A stretch of DNA of 64,000 nt from Mallotus nudiflorus (GCA_947683625.1 CANTUR010001081.1:512736-576735), one strand, 5' to 3'. Numbered from the stretch's first letter, positions 12,762 through 24,547 are shown. A program made the numbers and translations. The notes: generated by a model not told the origin, from the sequence alone.

Positions 12762-13714
12762 TTTGACATTCCTTTTTCTTTGCCTATAAGTGCATACAAC
12801 TAAAGGGAGTATACTAATTTTTATTTTTATTTAGTTTTTTTAATTTTTTTAGTTTAAAATGGAATCATGCATATTTTTAGGATAGATTTTATTTTGTTCA
12901 TGCATTACACTTGCATTTTTGGAACTTATTCATATGAAGAGTTCAATTCATCAAATGAGGTTTTCTTGAACAAGTATAATAATCTTCACTTAATGTTTAG
13001 TTTGAACTTTTAAATTAGAAAGGATTTTTTTATTCTTAATGAACTTAATTCTTACTTTCCCATTGAATGATTGAATTTGGATGTTTCATATTTGAGAAAA
13101 TGCTTGTAAGTAGGAATTAAAATTCAACTCTTAGGTTAGTTAAGTTCATTTGTATATTAGTGTCTATGGTCTTTCTTAAATTTCATAAAAAAAATGAGTT
13201 ATAGAATAAAATGCACTCGCTAATAAAATATTTAGAGCTAAAACTTTAATTTTTTTATTTTTATATGCTCATTCTACTTTAATGCTCTAAAATAGAGTAT
13301 ACGTATCGAAAGGACCTTTTTTGGAGGTATCCACACTAAATAGTGCGGGACAAGTGGGGGATACTAAGATTAGGAAAGACTTAAATAAAATAATTAAATA
13401 GAAGTACCATGTGGTTGCCTTGTTCATGTTGAATTTTAGGCTTCCTAAGTGATGAAATGATTCCTATTTACTTTCATTTTTATGTCAATTTTCTATTTTC
13501 ATGAATTTAATGGAGAAGTTTGCTTTTTACAAGGTACATAATATTTCCTTGACCCTAAGTTATTTTTTTAATTTTTATTTTCTAAACTTTATATTAATGA
13601 AAGATTAAAACAATTAGTCAAGTTAGAACAAGTTGATGGATTTGATTCTTCATGTTAATAAGATGTTTTCACGTTTTGCTTGAGGACAAGCAAAAACACA
13701 AGTATGGAGGAATT
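12762..13714 (+). other. Athila 3' non-coding region with polypurine tract
   Basis: No coding frame is supported. A purine block 'gtgcgggacaagtggggga' lies at about 13,341-13,359. The immediate pre-LTR sequence is 'agtatggaggaatt' (13,701-13,714) just before TGATGAG, which serves as the PPT and resembles the GGAGTT-TGAT junction common in Athila elements. Confidence 0.6.
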
Positions 13715-15198
13715 TGATGAGTGTGAAAAACATTCTGTTTTGAACACTCAAAATGGGTAGGATTAGGACTCTTTTAGGCATTTTTAGCTCTTTACATTTT
13801 TTTATGAATTTTTATTATTTTTACTTAATTTATTAGTTTTTATTAATTTTAAAGTATTTTAGATTAATTTGATATGGTTTTGATACTCAAGATGCATTGG
13901 AGAGTGTGGAAGGAGCTACGTAAAAGAAGCAAATGGTTTGGAATTTAAAGAAGGTGCATTTCAGGGAGAAAGATCAAGTTTTAAGGGTTGGAGATAAGAC
14001 ATTGCCATGAAAATCAAGGTGCATAACTATGCCTAATTGATGAAGAAGCCACATAAGCAAATGCCTGATTTGTGAATTCAAGACATATAAGCGCACGACC
14101 ATGCACTTGAGTGCACACAACCATGCATCCTCAATCTACTATTTGATATTTGAATTCCAAATTGCTAATTTTTTAGGGATTAGAAGATTTCTTTTTGTGA
14201 TTTTAAAAAGGAGATACAGAAGGTAGAAAGGGGGGCTTCTACTGAACAATTTTTGCTACTTTTTCATAATTATTTTAAAGAAAACAAACATTAGTTTTCT
14301 AGTTTTGTTATTGAACAAGGGAATTGATGTTTCAAAATCAAGACTCTAAGCTTCATTTTAACTATGGTATAGTAGAAAATTTTTAATTTTAAACATTAGT
14401 TTCCTTTTTTTTTCTCCTTCATTCTATTGTTAATTTTTATTTCAATTTAATAATGATGTTTGGATTCTTAGTTTATTCTTCTTCTTTTCTCTTAATAAAC
14501 TTTTGGGGTTCATACTTAATATTTCTCTTAATAAAGATGTGTAGCTAAATTTCTTTTGGGGTTCATACTTAAACTCAATCATGTGATTAAATTGAATAAA
14601 ACATAAATCAAAAGACATAATTCAATAGTTGTTATGATGCTTCAAGTCTTCATTAGCTTGATCATATGATGAATGAATATAGAAAATATGATTTGATTGA
14701 GAGATAGATTCTTTTTAGAAATAATAACAACCTATTAAATTTTTAGTTAGTTGAGAGACTATTAGGCACTTAATATTGACTAACAGCTGAGATTAAAATT
14801 AGTTATGAGAAACATTTAATATTGTGAGTGTTGTAAAATTTAATGTGAAATGTAATCATTTAATTATGAGTTTATTTGAGAGAAAGATTCATAATTCTTA
14901 AAATGCTCTTAAGTGAACAAAGTGTAATTTGGTTTAGGAACTAATATAATTCCTAGAAAGGTTGAGTTAAAAGTAAGAACCCTAGTCCTTAAATCATATT
15001 ATGAATTTAATTTTTCTTCTATTGTTGTTAAATTAGACTTTGATTTAAAACAACTTAAATTTGGTTGCCTAAACAAGTAAACACTTGAGTAACTAACTAG
15101 TTAATCCTTAATCTCCATGGGATGATATTTTTATATTACTTATTTGACTCCATGCACTTGCAAATTTAGGATATAATAGAAATCTGCTAAAAAATGCA
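13715..15198 (+). mobile_element. 3' LTR of the Athila-type element (about 1.48 kb)
   Basis: It starts TGATGAGTGTG right after the purine tract and ends AAAAAATGCA where recognisable copia A integrase coding resumes. It contains CACGACCATGCA/CACAACCATGCA words (14,095-14,128) that recur upstream in the same element. The right edge is well constrained because copia integrase codons begin at about 15,199. The 5' LTR and matching target duplication are outside the window or lost. Confidence 0.7.
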
Positions 15199-16061
15199 AA
15201 GGAAGTGAATTTTGAAATTTCAAGGCTCTAGCAACCTATACTATGTGTTGGTGTTTTCATTTTATAATCCCATTATATTAGGGTGTATAAACTTAAAAAT
15301 TTTGATGTATGGTACCTGTGGACTCTATAAATTTAGTGTCATTATCAGATCTAAAAACTTTAATCTTCTTGCTAAATTGTGGTTGAACAAACTAGAAGAA
15401 GTACTTCATTAAAACTTGAGTATTACACTTCTGTTTCATAAGAAAAACCTAAGATAAATGATTAAGATCATCAAGTATTATGAGAAAACAACTATGAACA
15501 TAAATATATTTTTTTTATAGGCCCTTATATTAGCATGCACTAAATCAAAACAAAAATTTATAGTAAAATTGCTCAATGAAATTGGTAACTTCCTTTGCTT
15601 TAAAAAAAGGACAAATGTCACAAGCACTATTAGTGTTTGAAAATGTAATATTTAAGTCACTATTTTATAAAATTTTTACCTTGGAATTAAACAAATATCC
15701 TAATTTATAATGCCAGAGATGAGCTTTCACATTTGTAGAATTGAAAACATAATTACAAATAAATTTTAGTTTTGTTCTTAAACCAAGTGATACAACCCAT
15801 CTCATTTCTTAGCTAATCTAATAATCTTCCATAGCTTGATATCTTCGATGAATAAGGGATCATTGTCAAGAATTAATTAATGATTAAGAGAATTAGTAAT
15901 TTTGCTAGCATATATCAAATTGAAACTGAAGATAAGAACAAATAGAACATCAATTAAAATTAGGTAATTTTTTTACTTGAATGGTACCTATGCTTGTAAC
16001 AGGAATAGTGAACCAAGTAGGAAGATACACTGTCATATTTGAAATTTTTTTATAAGAAGAA
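15199..16061 (-). pseudogene. copia A: protease C-terminus, GAG-pre-integrase and integrase
   Basis: Read right to left in broken frames: NMTVYLPTWFTIPVTSIGTI (post-protease region, about 15,965-16,030); VKAHLWHYKLGYL (GAG-pre-integrase His motif, about 15,695-15,735); SACDICPFFKAK (zinc-binding Cys pair, about 15,600-15,630); KVFRSDNDTKF (integrase core, about 15,330-15,360); VYTP, NGIIK and KHQHIV (third catalytic region, about 15,230-15,290); VARALKFQNSLP (to 15,199). At the third catalytic position the expected Glu codon reads AAA (Lys) and the next codon is a stop. The rest of the integrase and RT should lie left of the Athila insertion, beyond the window. Confidence 0.85.
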
Positions 16062-16066
16062 AATAG

Positions 16067-17558
16067 TGTTAGTGATATGCACTAGGTCCATCATGTATGA
16101 CCATGTTTCGACTTTATCATTTTATTTAATAAAGAGACATTTTTTATTATCATTTTGTGTTATGATAATTACTTAAATAGTCATTTCTTACTAAGGTCAT
16201 CAAGTTTGTGACTTGATAGTAAAACCCTCAGATTAAATATGAGTTCTAATTAAATTATCCCTAGTCATAATAATGTATTATGGCTAGTATGGTGTTAATT
16301 GATGATTATGCTTTACTAATCATGAATATGAGATATTAAGTCAACTCATAGGTACTTAATTGAGAAATAAAGTAATGGATTGACCCATCATGAGAATACT
16401 ATATTGATAATTGTCATAAATGATTCTCATCATAGTAATATTGGCTTAGTCCTCTAACTTTGAAATCACTATGGATTTCTATATAACTATTTTGTATTTT
16501 GACATAATCTTACATTATCTTTAACCAGATGATAAAATAGGTTGTTGTTGGGTATAAAATGAGATATGTGAGGAATGTCAGTGATTGAAAATGAGTTTGT
16601 CCCTTATTTAATATGAGTAAGATATATAGGGCCCCTTGATAAGATAAACTGAGGAAAATGCATGGTCATGCTAAACTAAATTGAGAAAGAGTTATTATTC
16701 TCAGTCTACTTTGAATCAAGAAATTATATGATTGAATTTTATAAGGATGACATAATCTATGCCTTATATTCAATCAAAATATCAAGTGACAAAGGGACTA
16801 GAATATTCACTGTATATTAGGTTATGTCAGATTGTTGACTTCACATGACTTAAGTAGTCATAATGTCTTGTTAGAGGCCACTTATGACTTGTAGGTCTAA
16901 ATAGAGATTTAAGGCCCACTGCCAACATCATGTGAACCTACAATGTCATACACTTTGAACAAGCCCAAATAAGCTCTATGGAAATAAATAAAATATTTAT
17001 TTATTTATTTAAGGTAAAGGTTATCTTAAATAAATAGAATATTATTTCTGATTTAATTTTAAATAAAATCAGAATAAGAATAAGTGATAAATTATCAAAA
17101 GGTCATTTGGTAAGTTTAAATATAATTTAAATTTTTATAAATATGTTATATTCTCTAAGGTTTTAAACACTCTCATTATTCTTCCACCAAATTCATTTTC
17201 TCTCCTTTTAGAAAAAAAAACACATAGTTTTTTTGATTCTTGATTTGTGAGAAATCAAGAGAAGGTGCTAGCACACAGGTATTCATTTTCAAATCAAGGG
17301 TTTTTCATATGGACACTTGTGGAGGATTGATTCTTTTAGAGACGTCCTAATCTGAACTACCAAATTAAAAGCTTGATGTAGGGTGTTACCAAAGTGAACC
17401 TGCTCTCATCCTTCCAGAAATCTTGCCCCTTCTGAGTTTGTTGTAAAAAAAAATGAAAACCCTATATTTAATCAATTAATCAAATTACTTGGATTCAAGT
17501 TCAGGTTCGTGATTAAAAATTAATTTTTCTACTGCATATGGAATCACAAAACCTAATA
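16067..17558 (+). mobile_element. solo LTR of the copia B family, inserted in copia A
   Basis: It starts TGTTAGTGATATGCACTAGG and is collinear throughout with the reverse complement of 1,018-2,538. The shared block ends at about 17,552, and a direct repeat AATAG flanks it (16,062-16,066 and 17,559-17,563). No PBS follows on the right and no element interior is attached, so this is a solo LTR. Copia A protease codons continue on both sides. A TATA-like TATAAATAT lies near 17,136. A few bases at the 3' end differ from the intact LTR end, so that terminus is uncertain by about 6 bp. Confidence 0.85.
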
Positions 17559-17563
17559 AATAG

Positions 17564-17587
17564 TTCAATTGAATTTATAGTATGATC
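17564..17587 (-). pseudogene. copia A protease fragment between two insertions
   Basis: On the minus strand this short piece reads (I)DHTINSIELF, matching the residues after the copia protease active-site motif (D-S-G-A-T-D-H...). It is trapped between the MITE on its right and the solo LTR on its left, and links the coding blocks on either side. Assigned by position and motif only. Confidence 0.6.
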
Positions 17588-17595
17588 TATGGCAC

Positions 17596-17994
17596 ACTAA
17601 TCGAGTCGACACCCTGCCAAGCTTGACCTTGACTCAAATTTTAAACTCAAAACTCAAACTCGATCAAGCTCAATTTGATTAAATAATTTATATACTTAAA
17701 CTCGACTCGGTTCAACTCAATTAATTAAATAAAATTTTAAATTTTTGAGGATATATTTTTAAAATATTCGAACTCAAGTTTGAAATCGACTCGATTTGAT
17801 AAGATATATTTATAATTATATTAAAATAAAAAGGGTAAAATGGTAAATATTCATAAGCTAGATTAACCTCACGAGCCTATCGAATCATATATTTAGGAGC
17901 TCGAACTCAACTCAACCATAATTGAGTTGATTTCAAGTTTTTTCTAAGTTGATCCCAAGTAGCTCGCGAGTCAGCTTGGCACGGTTACACCCAT
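17596..17994. mobile_element. MITE-like element, probably hAT-type
   Basis: This is about 400 bp rich in 'gagctcgaactcaactc' and 'ctcgactcgg' words, a composition familiar from plant hAT-like MITEs. The termini share an imperfect inverted 'gtgccaagct'/'ctgccaagctt' motif. Flanks TATGGCAC (17,588-17,595) and TAGGCTGCAC (17,995-18,004) look like a diverged 8-bp duplication. The insertion falls inside the copia A protease active-site motif: coding resumes as DH on one side and IINSA on the other. No coding capacity. The superfamily call is tentative. Confidence 0.55.
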
Positions 17995-18000
17995 AGGCTG

Positions 18001-18272
18001 CACTATTTATAATTCAGTCAAATTTGTTATTTATTGCCAAAGAAAAATAGTGTGAAGAATTGCAATAAGTAAACAACGTCACCATTTGCATTAGTTTCAC
18101 AGTTGGTTGATGTTGTGTTAACAAAAGCACTTCCAAAACTAAAACCACTAACATTCAAGTTTTGAATCATAGCTAAAAGTTTAGTGCACTACTCATTAGT
18201 CAAAGGGAAGATTTCATGACAATTGTTGCATTTTAATTTATTAGATATTTGGCCTATACTAATTTTAAAATA
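18001..18272 (-). pseudogene. copia A: gag C-terminus and start of protease
   Basis: On the minus strand one frame reads KLKCNNCHEIFPLTNE then CTKLLAMIQNLNV, resembling the zinc-knuckle and 'LT.EQ...L..ll' tail of copia gag. The frame ends FD, stop, IINSA: this is W(I/V)IDSGA, the protease active site, with Trp changed to a stop and the catalytic Asp codon now Asn. The MITE follows at once. Part of gag between this block and 20,992 is missing. Confidence 0.75.
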
Positions 18273-18279
18273 AATTATG

Positions 18280-18960
18280 CAACGCCTGTCCCATATCCTC
18301 AAAGGTTAAGGAAATAGGAGAATGACTAGAAATTTGTAAAATTCTTAGAAAGGTTTAAGATACTCCATACAAACATGCCTCTTGTGGAATGTTTAGCTCA
18401 TATGGCAAAGTATGCAAAATTCTTGAAGGAGATTATTTTGAACAAAAAAAAAAGCTATAAGAATTTGGTATGGTCACACTTACAAAGAAGTGCAGTGCAA
18501 TTATCTCTAATAAACTTCCTCTAAAAAGGAAGCATCTATGGAGTCTCACTATTCCATATTCTATAGGATATTTAAAATTTCAAAAAGCATTATATGATTC
18601 AAGAGCTTACATTAATTTGATGGCTTTGTCTATTTATAGGAAGTTGGGATTAGGAGAAGAAAGACCCAAAAATATTTGGTTGCAACTATAGATAGAACAG
18701 TAAGGGAACCAGAGGATATAGTGGAAGATGTACTAGTAAGGGCAAGGAAGTTTATCTTCCCAATTGACTTCGTAGTTCTCTATTTCAAAGAGGATAAAGA
18801 TGTTCCTTTGATTCTTAGTATGCCTTTTCTCTATACTACGAAAGTAATAATTAACGTGTATGATGGAACACTCACATTGAGAGTAGGGGATGAAAGTTAT
18901 AAGTTTAATGTCTATAAAGGTATGAAACATCCTTCTGATAATGGTTTTTGCATGTGAGTT
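18280..18960 (+). pseudogene. gypsy (Athila-type) gag end and aspartic protease
   Basis: It opens abruptly as VPYPQRLRK, then LAHMAKYAKFLKEI, the conserved run-in to protease in Athila-type elements. The protease region (18,470-18,957, two overlapping frames) has a YDSRAYINLM segment where the family has D.GA.INLMP; the active-site Gly is Arg here. Further blocks are YRKLGLGEE, IVEDVLVRARKFIFPIDFVV and LILSMPFL. A frameshift near 18,680 splits it. It lacks an LTR and the N-terminal gag, so it is a fragment in opposite orientation to the surrounding copia. Confidence 0.85.
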
Positions 18961-20660
18961 GATGTTGTGGATGAATGTATAATTGAAGTCCAATAGTGGA
19001 GGTTGGCAAAGTCTATGGAAATTGAGAATATTAAGAAGTGTTTTTGGTACAATCCTCCTAAGATGAATTTTATCTCAAAAACCAAATCTATTTACCCCAT
19101 ATACAATTAGCAAACACTAAACCTATACCCTCCCTCAACCATAAAACCACTAAAGTTAGACTTGAATCCTTTACCTAAATATTTGAGATACACTTTTTTA
19201 TGAAAGGACCAAACTTTACATGTGATCTATCCTCTAAACTCAGCCAAGATCAAGAGGATTTACTAGTGAAAATGTTGAAGAGGAGGATAAAAGAAATTGG
19301 TTGGCAGATTTATAACATCAGGGGCTTAAGTCCTTCCTATTGCATGCATAGGATCTTGATGGAGGAAAGGCACAAGCCAACAATTAAAAGACAAAGAAGA
19401 CTTAATCCAAACATGCAAGAGGTTGTGAAGAAATAAGTGGTCAAGTTACTAGATACAAGGATAATTTACCTAATCTTAAATAGTTCTTAAGTATGTCCAA
19501 TTCAATGTGTGCCAAAGAAAGGAGGAATGACCATTGTGAAGAATGAAAAGGGAGATTGATTCCCACTAAAGTGTTGAATGGATGGAGGGTTTGTATTGAT
19601 TATAGAAAGTTGAATTCAACAACCATAAAAGATCATTTTCCCTTACCATTCATTGACTAAATGTTGGAGCACATAGCAGGACATGGTTTCTATTACTTTT
19701 AACTGCAATAGTTCTAGAGGATTAAAAGAAAACATGTTATATGTCCCTATGGCACATTTGCCAATAAAAGGATGTTGTTTGGGTTATGTAATGCACCTAT
19801 AACATTCTAAAGATGCATGATGGCCATTTTTTCAAACTTGGTAGAGGAGATCATAGATGTTTTCATGGATGATTTTTCAGTCTATGGAAATTCTTTTGAG
19901 GATGTTTAAAGAATTTGGAGAAACTTCTTGCATATTATAAAGAAACAAATTTGGTACTAAATTGGGAAAAGTGTCATTTCATGGTAGATAAGGGAATTGT
20001 TCTTGGTCATAGAATTTTAGCTCAAGGCATTGAAGTTGACAAGGCAAAGGTGGAGACCATTAAAAAGTTGTAGTATCCCATAAATGTGAAGGGTGTTAGA
20101 AGTTTTCTTTGTTATATAGGATTTTATAGGCGGTTTATTAAGGATTTTTCTAAAATCTCTAAAGCCCTTTGAAAATTACTTAAAAAAGATTCATTTTTTT
20201 ACTAATAAGTGCAAATTAGCTTTTGACAAGTTAAAGGAGGCACTCATTTCAGCTCCTTTAGCGGTTGTACAAAATTGGAACCTACCATTCAAATTGATGT
20301 GTGATGTAAGTGATCATGCAATAGAAGCTATGCTTGGTTAAAGGAAAGAAAACAAGCTATATGTCATCTAATATGCAAGCCGAATACTATCTGATTCAAT
20401 GTTGAATTATACTACTATAGAGAAGGAGATGATGGCAGTTATCTTTGCATTTAACAAGTTTAGGTCTTATCTCCTTGGATCTAAAGTAGTGGTGTACATA
20501 GATCATGCATCATTAAAGTACTTGATGAATAAAAAGGATTCAATACTAAGGCTCATTAGGTAAGTGCTTCTACTGTAAGAATTTGATATTAAAATAAAAG
20601 AAAAGAATGGATCAAAAAATGCAAGAGCTAATAATTTATCAAGGTTAGAATTAGATTAAG
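18961..20660 (+). pseudogene. gypsy (Athila-type) reverse transcriptase and RNase H
   Basis: Pre-RT linker at 19,200-19,436 (EIGWQIYNIRGLSPSYCMH). RT from about 19,440 to 20,170 with recognisable blocks: PIQCVPKKGGMTIV, WRVCIDYRKLNS, KDHFPLPFID, LFGLCNAP-like, and the catalytic FMDDFS at 19,862-19,879. Then LNWEKCHFMVDKGIVLGHRI and the tether GVRSFLCYIGFYRRFIKDFS. RNase H at about 20,220-20,660 keeps MCDVSDHAIEAMLG and VVYIDHASLKYLMNKK and closes ANNLSRLE. Both Asp residues of the RT motif are retained, but several stops (for example TGG or CAG to TAG) break the frame. The lineage call is from family resemblance. Confidence 0.88.
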
Positions 20661-20971
20661 AAGAAAATGATAATGAAGAGCCCATCAAGGAAATTATTTC
20701 CAATGAGATGCTTTTAGCCATGGAGTCCATTGATATTCTTTGGTTCACTAATATAGCCAACTTTATCTCATATGGGGAATTATTAAAAAATTTCACTTGT
20801 TAATAAAAGAATAAGCTAATTCATGACTCCAAAATTTTCTTATGGGATGATCCTTTCTTGTGGAAGTTGTATAATGATGGCATGGTTAAAAGATGCATAG
20901 TAAATGAAGAAATTGGTTCAATTTTGAAACATTTGATACAACTTCATCCTAACTAATGAATCAATTCAACC
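20661..20971 (+). pseudogene. gypsy integrase N-terminal fragment, truncated
   Basis: After RNase H the frame reads SIDILWFTNIANFISYGELL, then LIHDSKIFLWDDPFLWKLY and VKRCIVNEEIGSILKHLIQ, which is the approach to the integrase zinc-binding domain. The H-H-C-C motif is cut short: LIQLHPN is followed by a stop and an A11 run (20,972-20,982). The rest of integrase and the 3' LTR are absent. Confidence 0.8.
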
Positions 20972-20991
20972 AAAAAAAAAAATTAATTATG

Positions 20992-21412
20992 TGAATTAAT
21001 CAGTTACACTTGAAGAATTTTACAGAAAAGGATATATCTCATATTGAAAATCTACAATTCAAAAATCATTATCTTGAGAAAAATGTTCTTTAAGATCAAT
21101 CCAAAAATCAAGAGCATTATCAAGCTAAGTAATGCTATCTATAATGGAGGGAGAAACAACTATAAATATATAATAATTCACCATTATGTTGCACCTCTCC
21201 CATGTTGGAAAACTCTATTCATCCTTTGAAGGAACATGTATTGATCCATCTATGAATTTGAATTTATTCTTCAACATGAGCACCATTTTTATAGCTCTAC
21301 TCCATGTATTGTAACTTGATCTAGTGAAAGGATTAGTAACTAGAACTAGAGATAGATTTTCACTTAGATGGAGGTACTAAGGACTATAGGGCTCTTCATC
21401 TATTCTCGTCAT
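20992..21412 (-). pseudogene. copia A gag, N-terminal domain
   Basis: The start is chosen at the ATG on 21,412-21,410, giving MTRIDEEPYSP, then LHLSENLSLVLVTNPFT and SSYNTWSRAIKMVLMLKNK. After these come KFKFIDGSIHVPSKDE, FPTWERCNIMVNYYIF, IDSIT and LDFWIDLKEHFSQ, then SSVTD. This is the classical copia gag N-terminus (NYxxWSRAM...KNKlgFvDGti...WerCNnmV...vWldLkerFsq). It is decayed by stops. It ends where the gypsy fragment and its A-run begin. It links with 18,272-18,001, but roughly 100 or more gag residues are missing in between. Confidence 0.88.
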
Positions 21413-21485
21413 GTTTCCAAGGGAAAAAATAATGTTTAGTTCTCAAGAAACAATAAGAAATATTTTAGAGGAAAAGAAATTCTCA

Positions 21486-21496
21486 CTTTGACACCA
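21486..21496 (-). promoter_or_regulatory. degenerate PBS of copia A
   Basis: On the minus strand this reads TGGTGTCAAAG, 9 of 11 matching the initiator-Met PBS TGGTATCAGAG. It lies about 70 bp upstream of the copia A gag ATG, the expected place. The 5' LTR should start right of 21,497, but I cannot delimit it because its partner lies outside the window. Confidence 0.55.
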
Positions 21497-23908
21497 TTAT
21501 ATGAAAATGAATTTTTACTCACATAATTTTGACAGACCTTGAAAACAATATGATGATGAAATAACATATGAAAATAAAGTAAAGTTTTTTCAATTTTTTT
21601 TTAAATGGTCATATTCCATCGTCTACGTATCCAGTCACAACATGCACCTAGGTGTTCTTGTTATGTGGCATGCCAATTCTACATGAACCTTGTTCACTAT
21701 TTATTATAAGCCAAGGTATGTGGTTTATAGTATTCATTGTGCTATACCTAATTATGAGTAAATTTTTTCAAAAGGGTTGGTAAGGTGTAATCAATTTTGA
21801 TGACTACATCAGCCAAAACAAATTTCCTCATATAATTACTCAAGATTAATATCTAAATAAGGTTAAACATGGAAATTTATAATGTAATATTATTTAAATT
21901 CTTTGTTCATTTAAGCTATTTTGTCAATATGCACATGGATTTCCTCATAAACCTGCACATTATTCATCTTCTATGACCATGAAAGGAAGACTATTATCAT
22001 AAGGCACAAAATTAACCAACTAGAAACTATGTGATTGCATTATTTTTATTTTTCATGTGTATTTTCAATTCTACATTAGATATTATGCATATTCTTATTA
22101 CCCAAATGCCCTTCAACTCGTGCTTATGGTGCAATCCGTTTGATCTAGTGGCTAACTTTTAATCTGAGTGGTAGTCTTTTAGTCCATTTTATTTTATTGT
22201 TCGTAAGGTAAAGCAACAATTTTTTTTTAAGAATCATGTTGTTGCTAGTTATGTGTGTGTGCGTGTATACACACACTACAAATGGCAAGTTAAGTTGGAT
22301 GAACTTGAAGGAAGTTCATCAAACTCAATACTTACTTTTCTATGTCTCCTTAAAATGAGGAACAAGAAATGGAAGTCTAATTATTCTTTTTTTTTAATAA
22401 TTGCAGTTGTTTAAGGCAGCTTGGTGCCTAACAAATATTGCAGCCGGAAAATCGAAAGAAACAAGGACATTATTGCCTATATTACTATTGCTTATTACGC
22501 ATCTTGAAGTTTGGTTATAACTAGTGCATTTCTTTTTAGCATTTAAAAAGTGTTTTTTACCTTTAATTTTATTTGTTTCCTCTCTGCTAAATATTTTAGC
22601 ATGCAAATATCATGGTTATAACAATGAGTTCATAATTGAAAATAGCATGCAATAATTTGTGTAGCTATGAAATTTCAGTTCTAAATTTGACACTTGAATA
22701 GTGTAAAATTATTTTCTTGAAATTCAATATTTATGAATGTAAAATTCTTATGTTTTTTCAATTTTTGCATGCCTTGTGTAGCAAAGTAGTAATTAAACCA
22801 AGTAAAATAATAAGAAAATTTTTAAGAGTTCAGCATTTATATGTCCGATTGGTAGGAACTTTAAGAAGTGAAGATGATGAGGTAAAGAAACATATGTATA
22901 TTTGATAAAAATAAGTTGTTGTAAGATGCATTTTATGAGTTTCAACTTGATTTTTCAGTTTATGAATTTGAACTTGATTTTTCTTATAAGATGCATAATT
23001 GTAGCTGTAAATTTACAGTTGCATAATATTTTAGAATCATTTAGGTAGAATATTTTACTTAATTTTTACTTTTTTAGTTCTTTTTAATTAGTACCCATTG
23101 TTTATGTTACAATTAGGCTAAAGATAAATTAACACTACCTTACATGTAAGTTATGGCTAGGTTGATATATAAAAGGATAAATGAGAGTCAATATATCCTT
23201 GATTAATGTTATTGAATTTGCCAATGGTAAGATGCTAAGTGTGGCCATTAAGTTTTGAGCCACTTGGTCATGTAGCAATGATCAACTGGCTCATACTTTT
23301 TCATAAAATCATGATCATATATTCAAATTTTTCTCATTGGAAATTGTTATATAACAATTATGATGCTCATACTTTAGTGTTCTTTACGATGTTCATACAT
23401 GAGTATTCTTTCCTTATCAAAGTATATGGTCATTCTTTAAATTCAAGTATTTAAGATGAGTTTGTGTCAATTTTCTTAAAAAAATAATGTGATTGCTAAT
23501 GTTGTCGTGATTTCATTGTCTCTGTGCCAAAAATGTTTCAGAATTACAATTGTAGAGTTTTTAGAATTTTTTATAATTTATGTATTTACAGTTGCATATG
23601 TATTTGTGATGAATGAAAATAATGACCATAAAGTTGTCATAGTCAATAAGTTATGATGAAAAATTCAAAAATATATATATAATCAATTTTTTATTTTTAC
23701 AACAGTCAATTTATTGGCTACAAATGGTAAGAACGTATAATATATGTATATATTTTTAACCATTGTATTACTGTCAGATTTGTTAGACCTAGATTGGTTG
23801 TAACTAATTAATTTCATCACATATGCTTGTCCTTTAATGAATGGTACACGATCGTAATTATATAAAAAACTAGTCACTAATACCTGTTAATAGTGACCAT
23901 GATATGAC
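21497..23908. other. unassigned AT-rich DNA; may include copia A 5' LTR
   Basis: No coding frame here has family likeness; the longest are about 60-71 codons. A (TG)n/(AC)n patch with a self-complementary centre lies at 22,252-22,277. Scattered AT runs occur (for example 23,671-23,681). The left end should be the copia A 5' LTR. The remainder could be host intergenic DNA or an older repeat. Confidence 0.4.
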
Positions 23909-24216
23909 TATAAGCATCCAATTTCAAGATTGTCGAGTATAGATGCGATATAGGACTTCAATGATGAAAATTTATTACAAATAGGTATGTGAACATTGAT
24001 TTTTCAACCTCAAGACTTAATTGCATTTTTTAAGGACTTTATTGTATTGTTTTCTTTAAGGACCTAATTGTAAATTTTTTTCCTTTCAAGGATCTTTTTG
24101 TAATTAAATGTTAAAAAAATTTATCAGTCGGAATTATATAATTCTGATCGAAAATCTACAATTCCAATTGGAATTGCACATCTTCGACTAGCTTTTCATC
24201 CGAATTTTTCAATTTA
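23909..24216 (+). mobile_element. T1-related LTR, 5' fragment (element E)
   Basis: From 'tataagcatcc' (a decayed TGTAAGCACC start) the sequence follows the first 300 bp of the LTR at 28,117 closely, including 'gtcgagt', 'caatgatgaaaatttatta' and the 'aattcc..ttgg' motifs near 24,140-24,180. It stops at about 24,216, where tandem repeats begin, so most of the LTR and all of the coding interior of this copy are deleted. Confidence 0.75.
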
Positions 24217-24547
24217 TTATGGACTACAACTGCACGGGCGAGTAACGAAAGGGTTGTAGTTAGTCAGAATCATCAAAGGTGAGCAATAAAAGGAATAACT
24301 AATCATGAGCAGTTATGGATTGTAGCATTAAAAGCGAGCAGTTGTAGCTAATCATGAGCAATTATGGACTATAGCATCAAAGATATGCAATGAAGGGGTT
24401 ACAGCTAATCACGAACAATTATGGACTGTAGCATTACAAAGGCAAGCAATGAAAAGGTTACAGCTAATCGCGAGAAGTGATGGACTGTAGCATCAAAGGT
24501 GAGCAACATAAGGGTTGCAGCTAATTATCAACAGTTATGGACTGTAG
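24217..24547 (+). repeat. element E 3' tandem repeats, first part
   Basis: Diverged units of about 57-65 bp with consensus words 'ttatggactgtagcatc', 'gcgagcaatgaaagg' and 'gttgcagctaatcacgagca'. The array is cut at the TGTAG target site by TR-GAG1 and resumes at 27,551. Position before a PPT and LTR matches the arrays of elements C and D. Confidence 0.85.

Noticed and set aside
17564..18000. Second copia protease or a host protease gene
   Set aside because: The short coding pieces align to one copia protease interrupted by the MITE and the solo LTR.
18733..18993. Minus-strand 86-codon frame
   Set aside because: Shadow of the gypsy protease coding on the plus strand.
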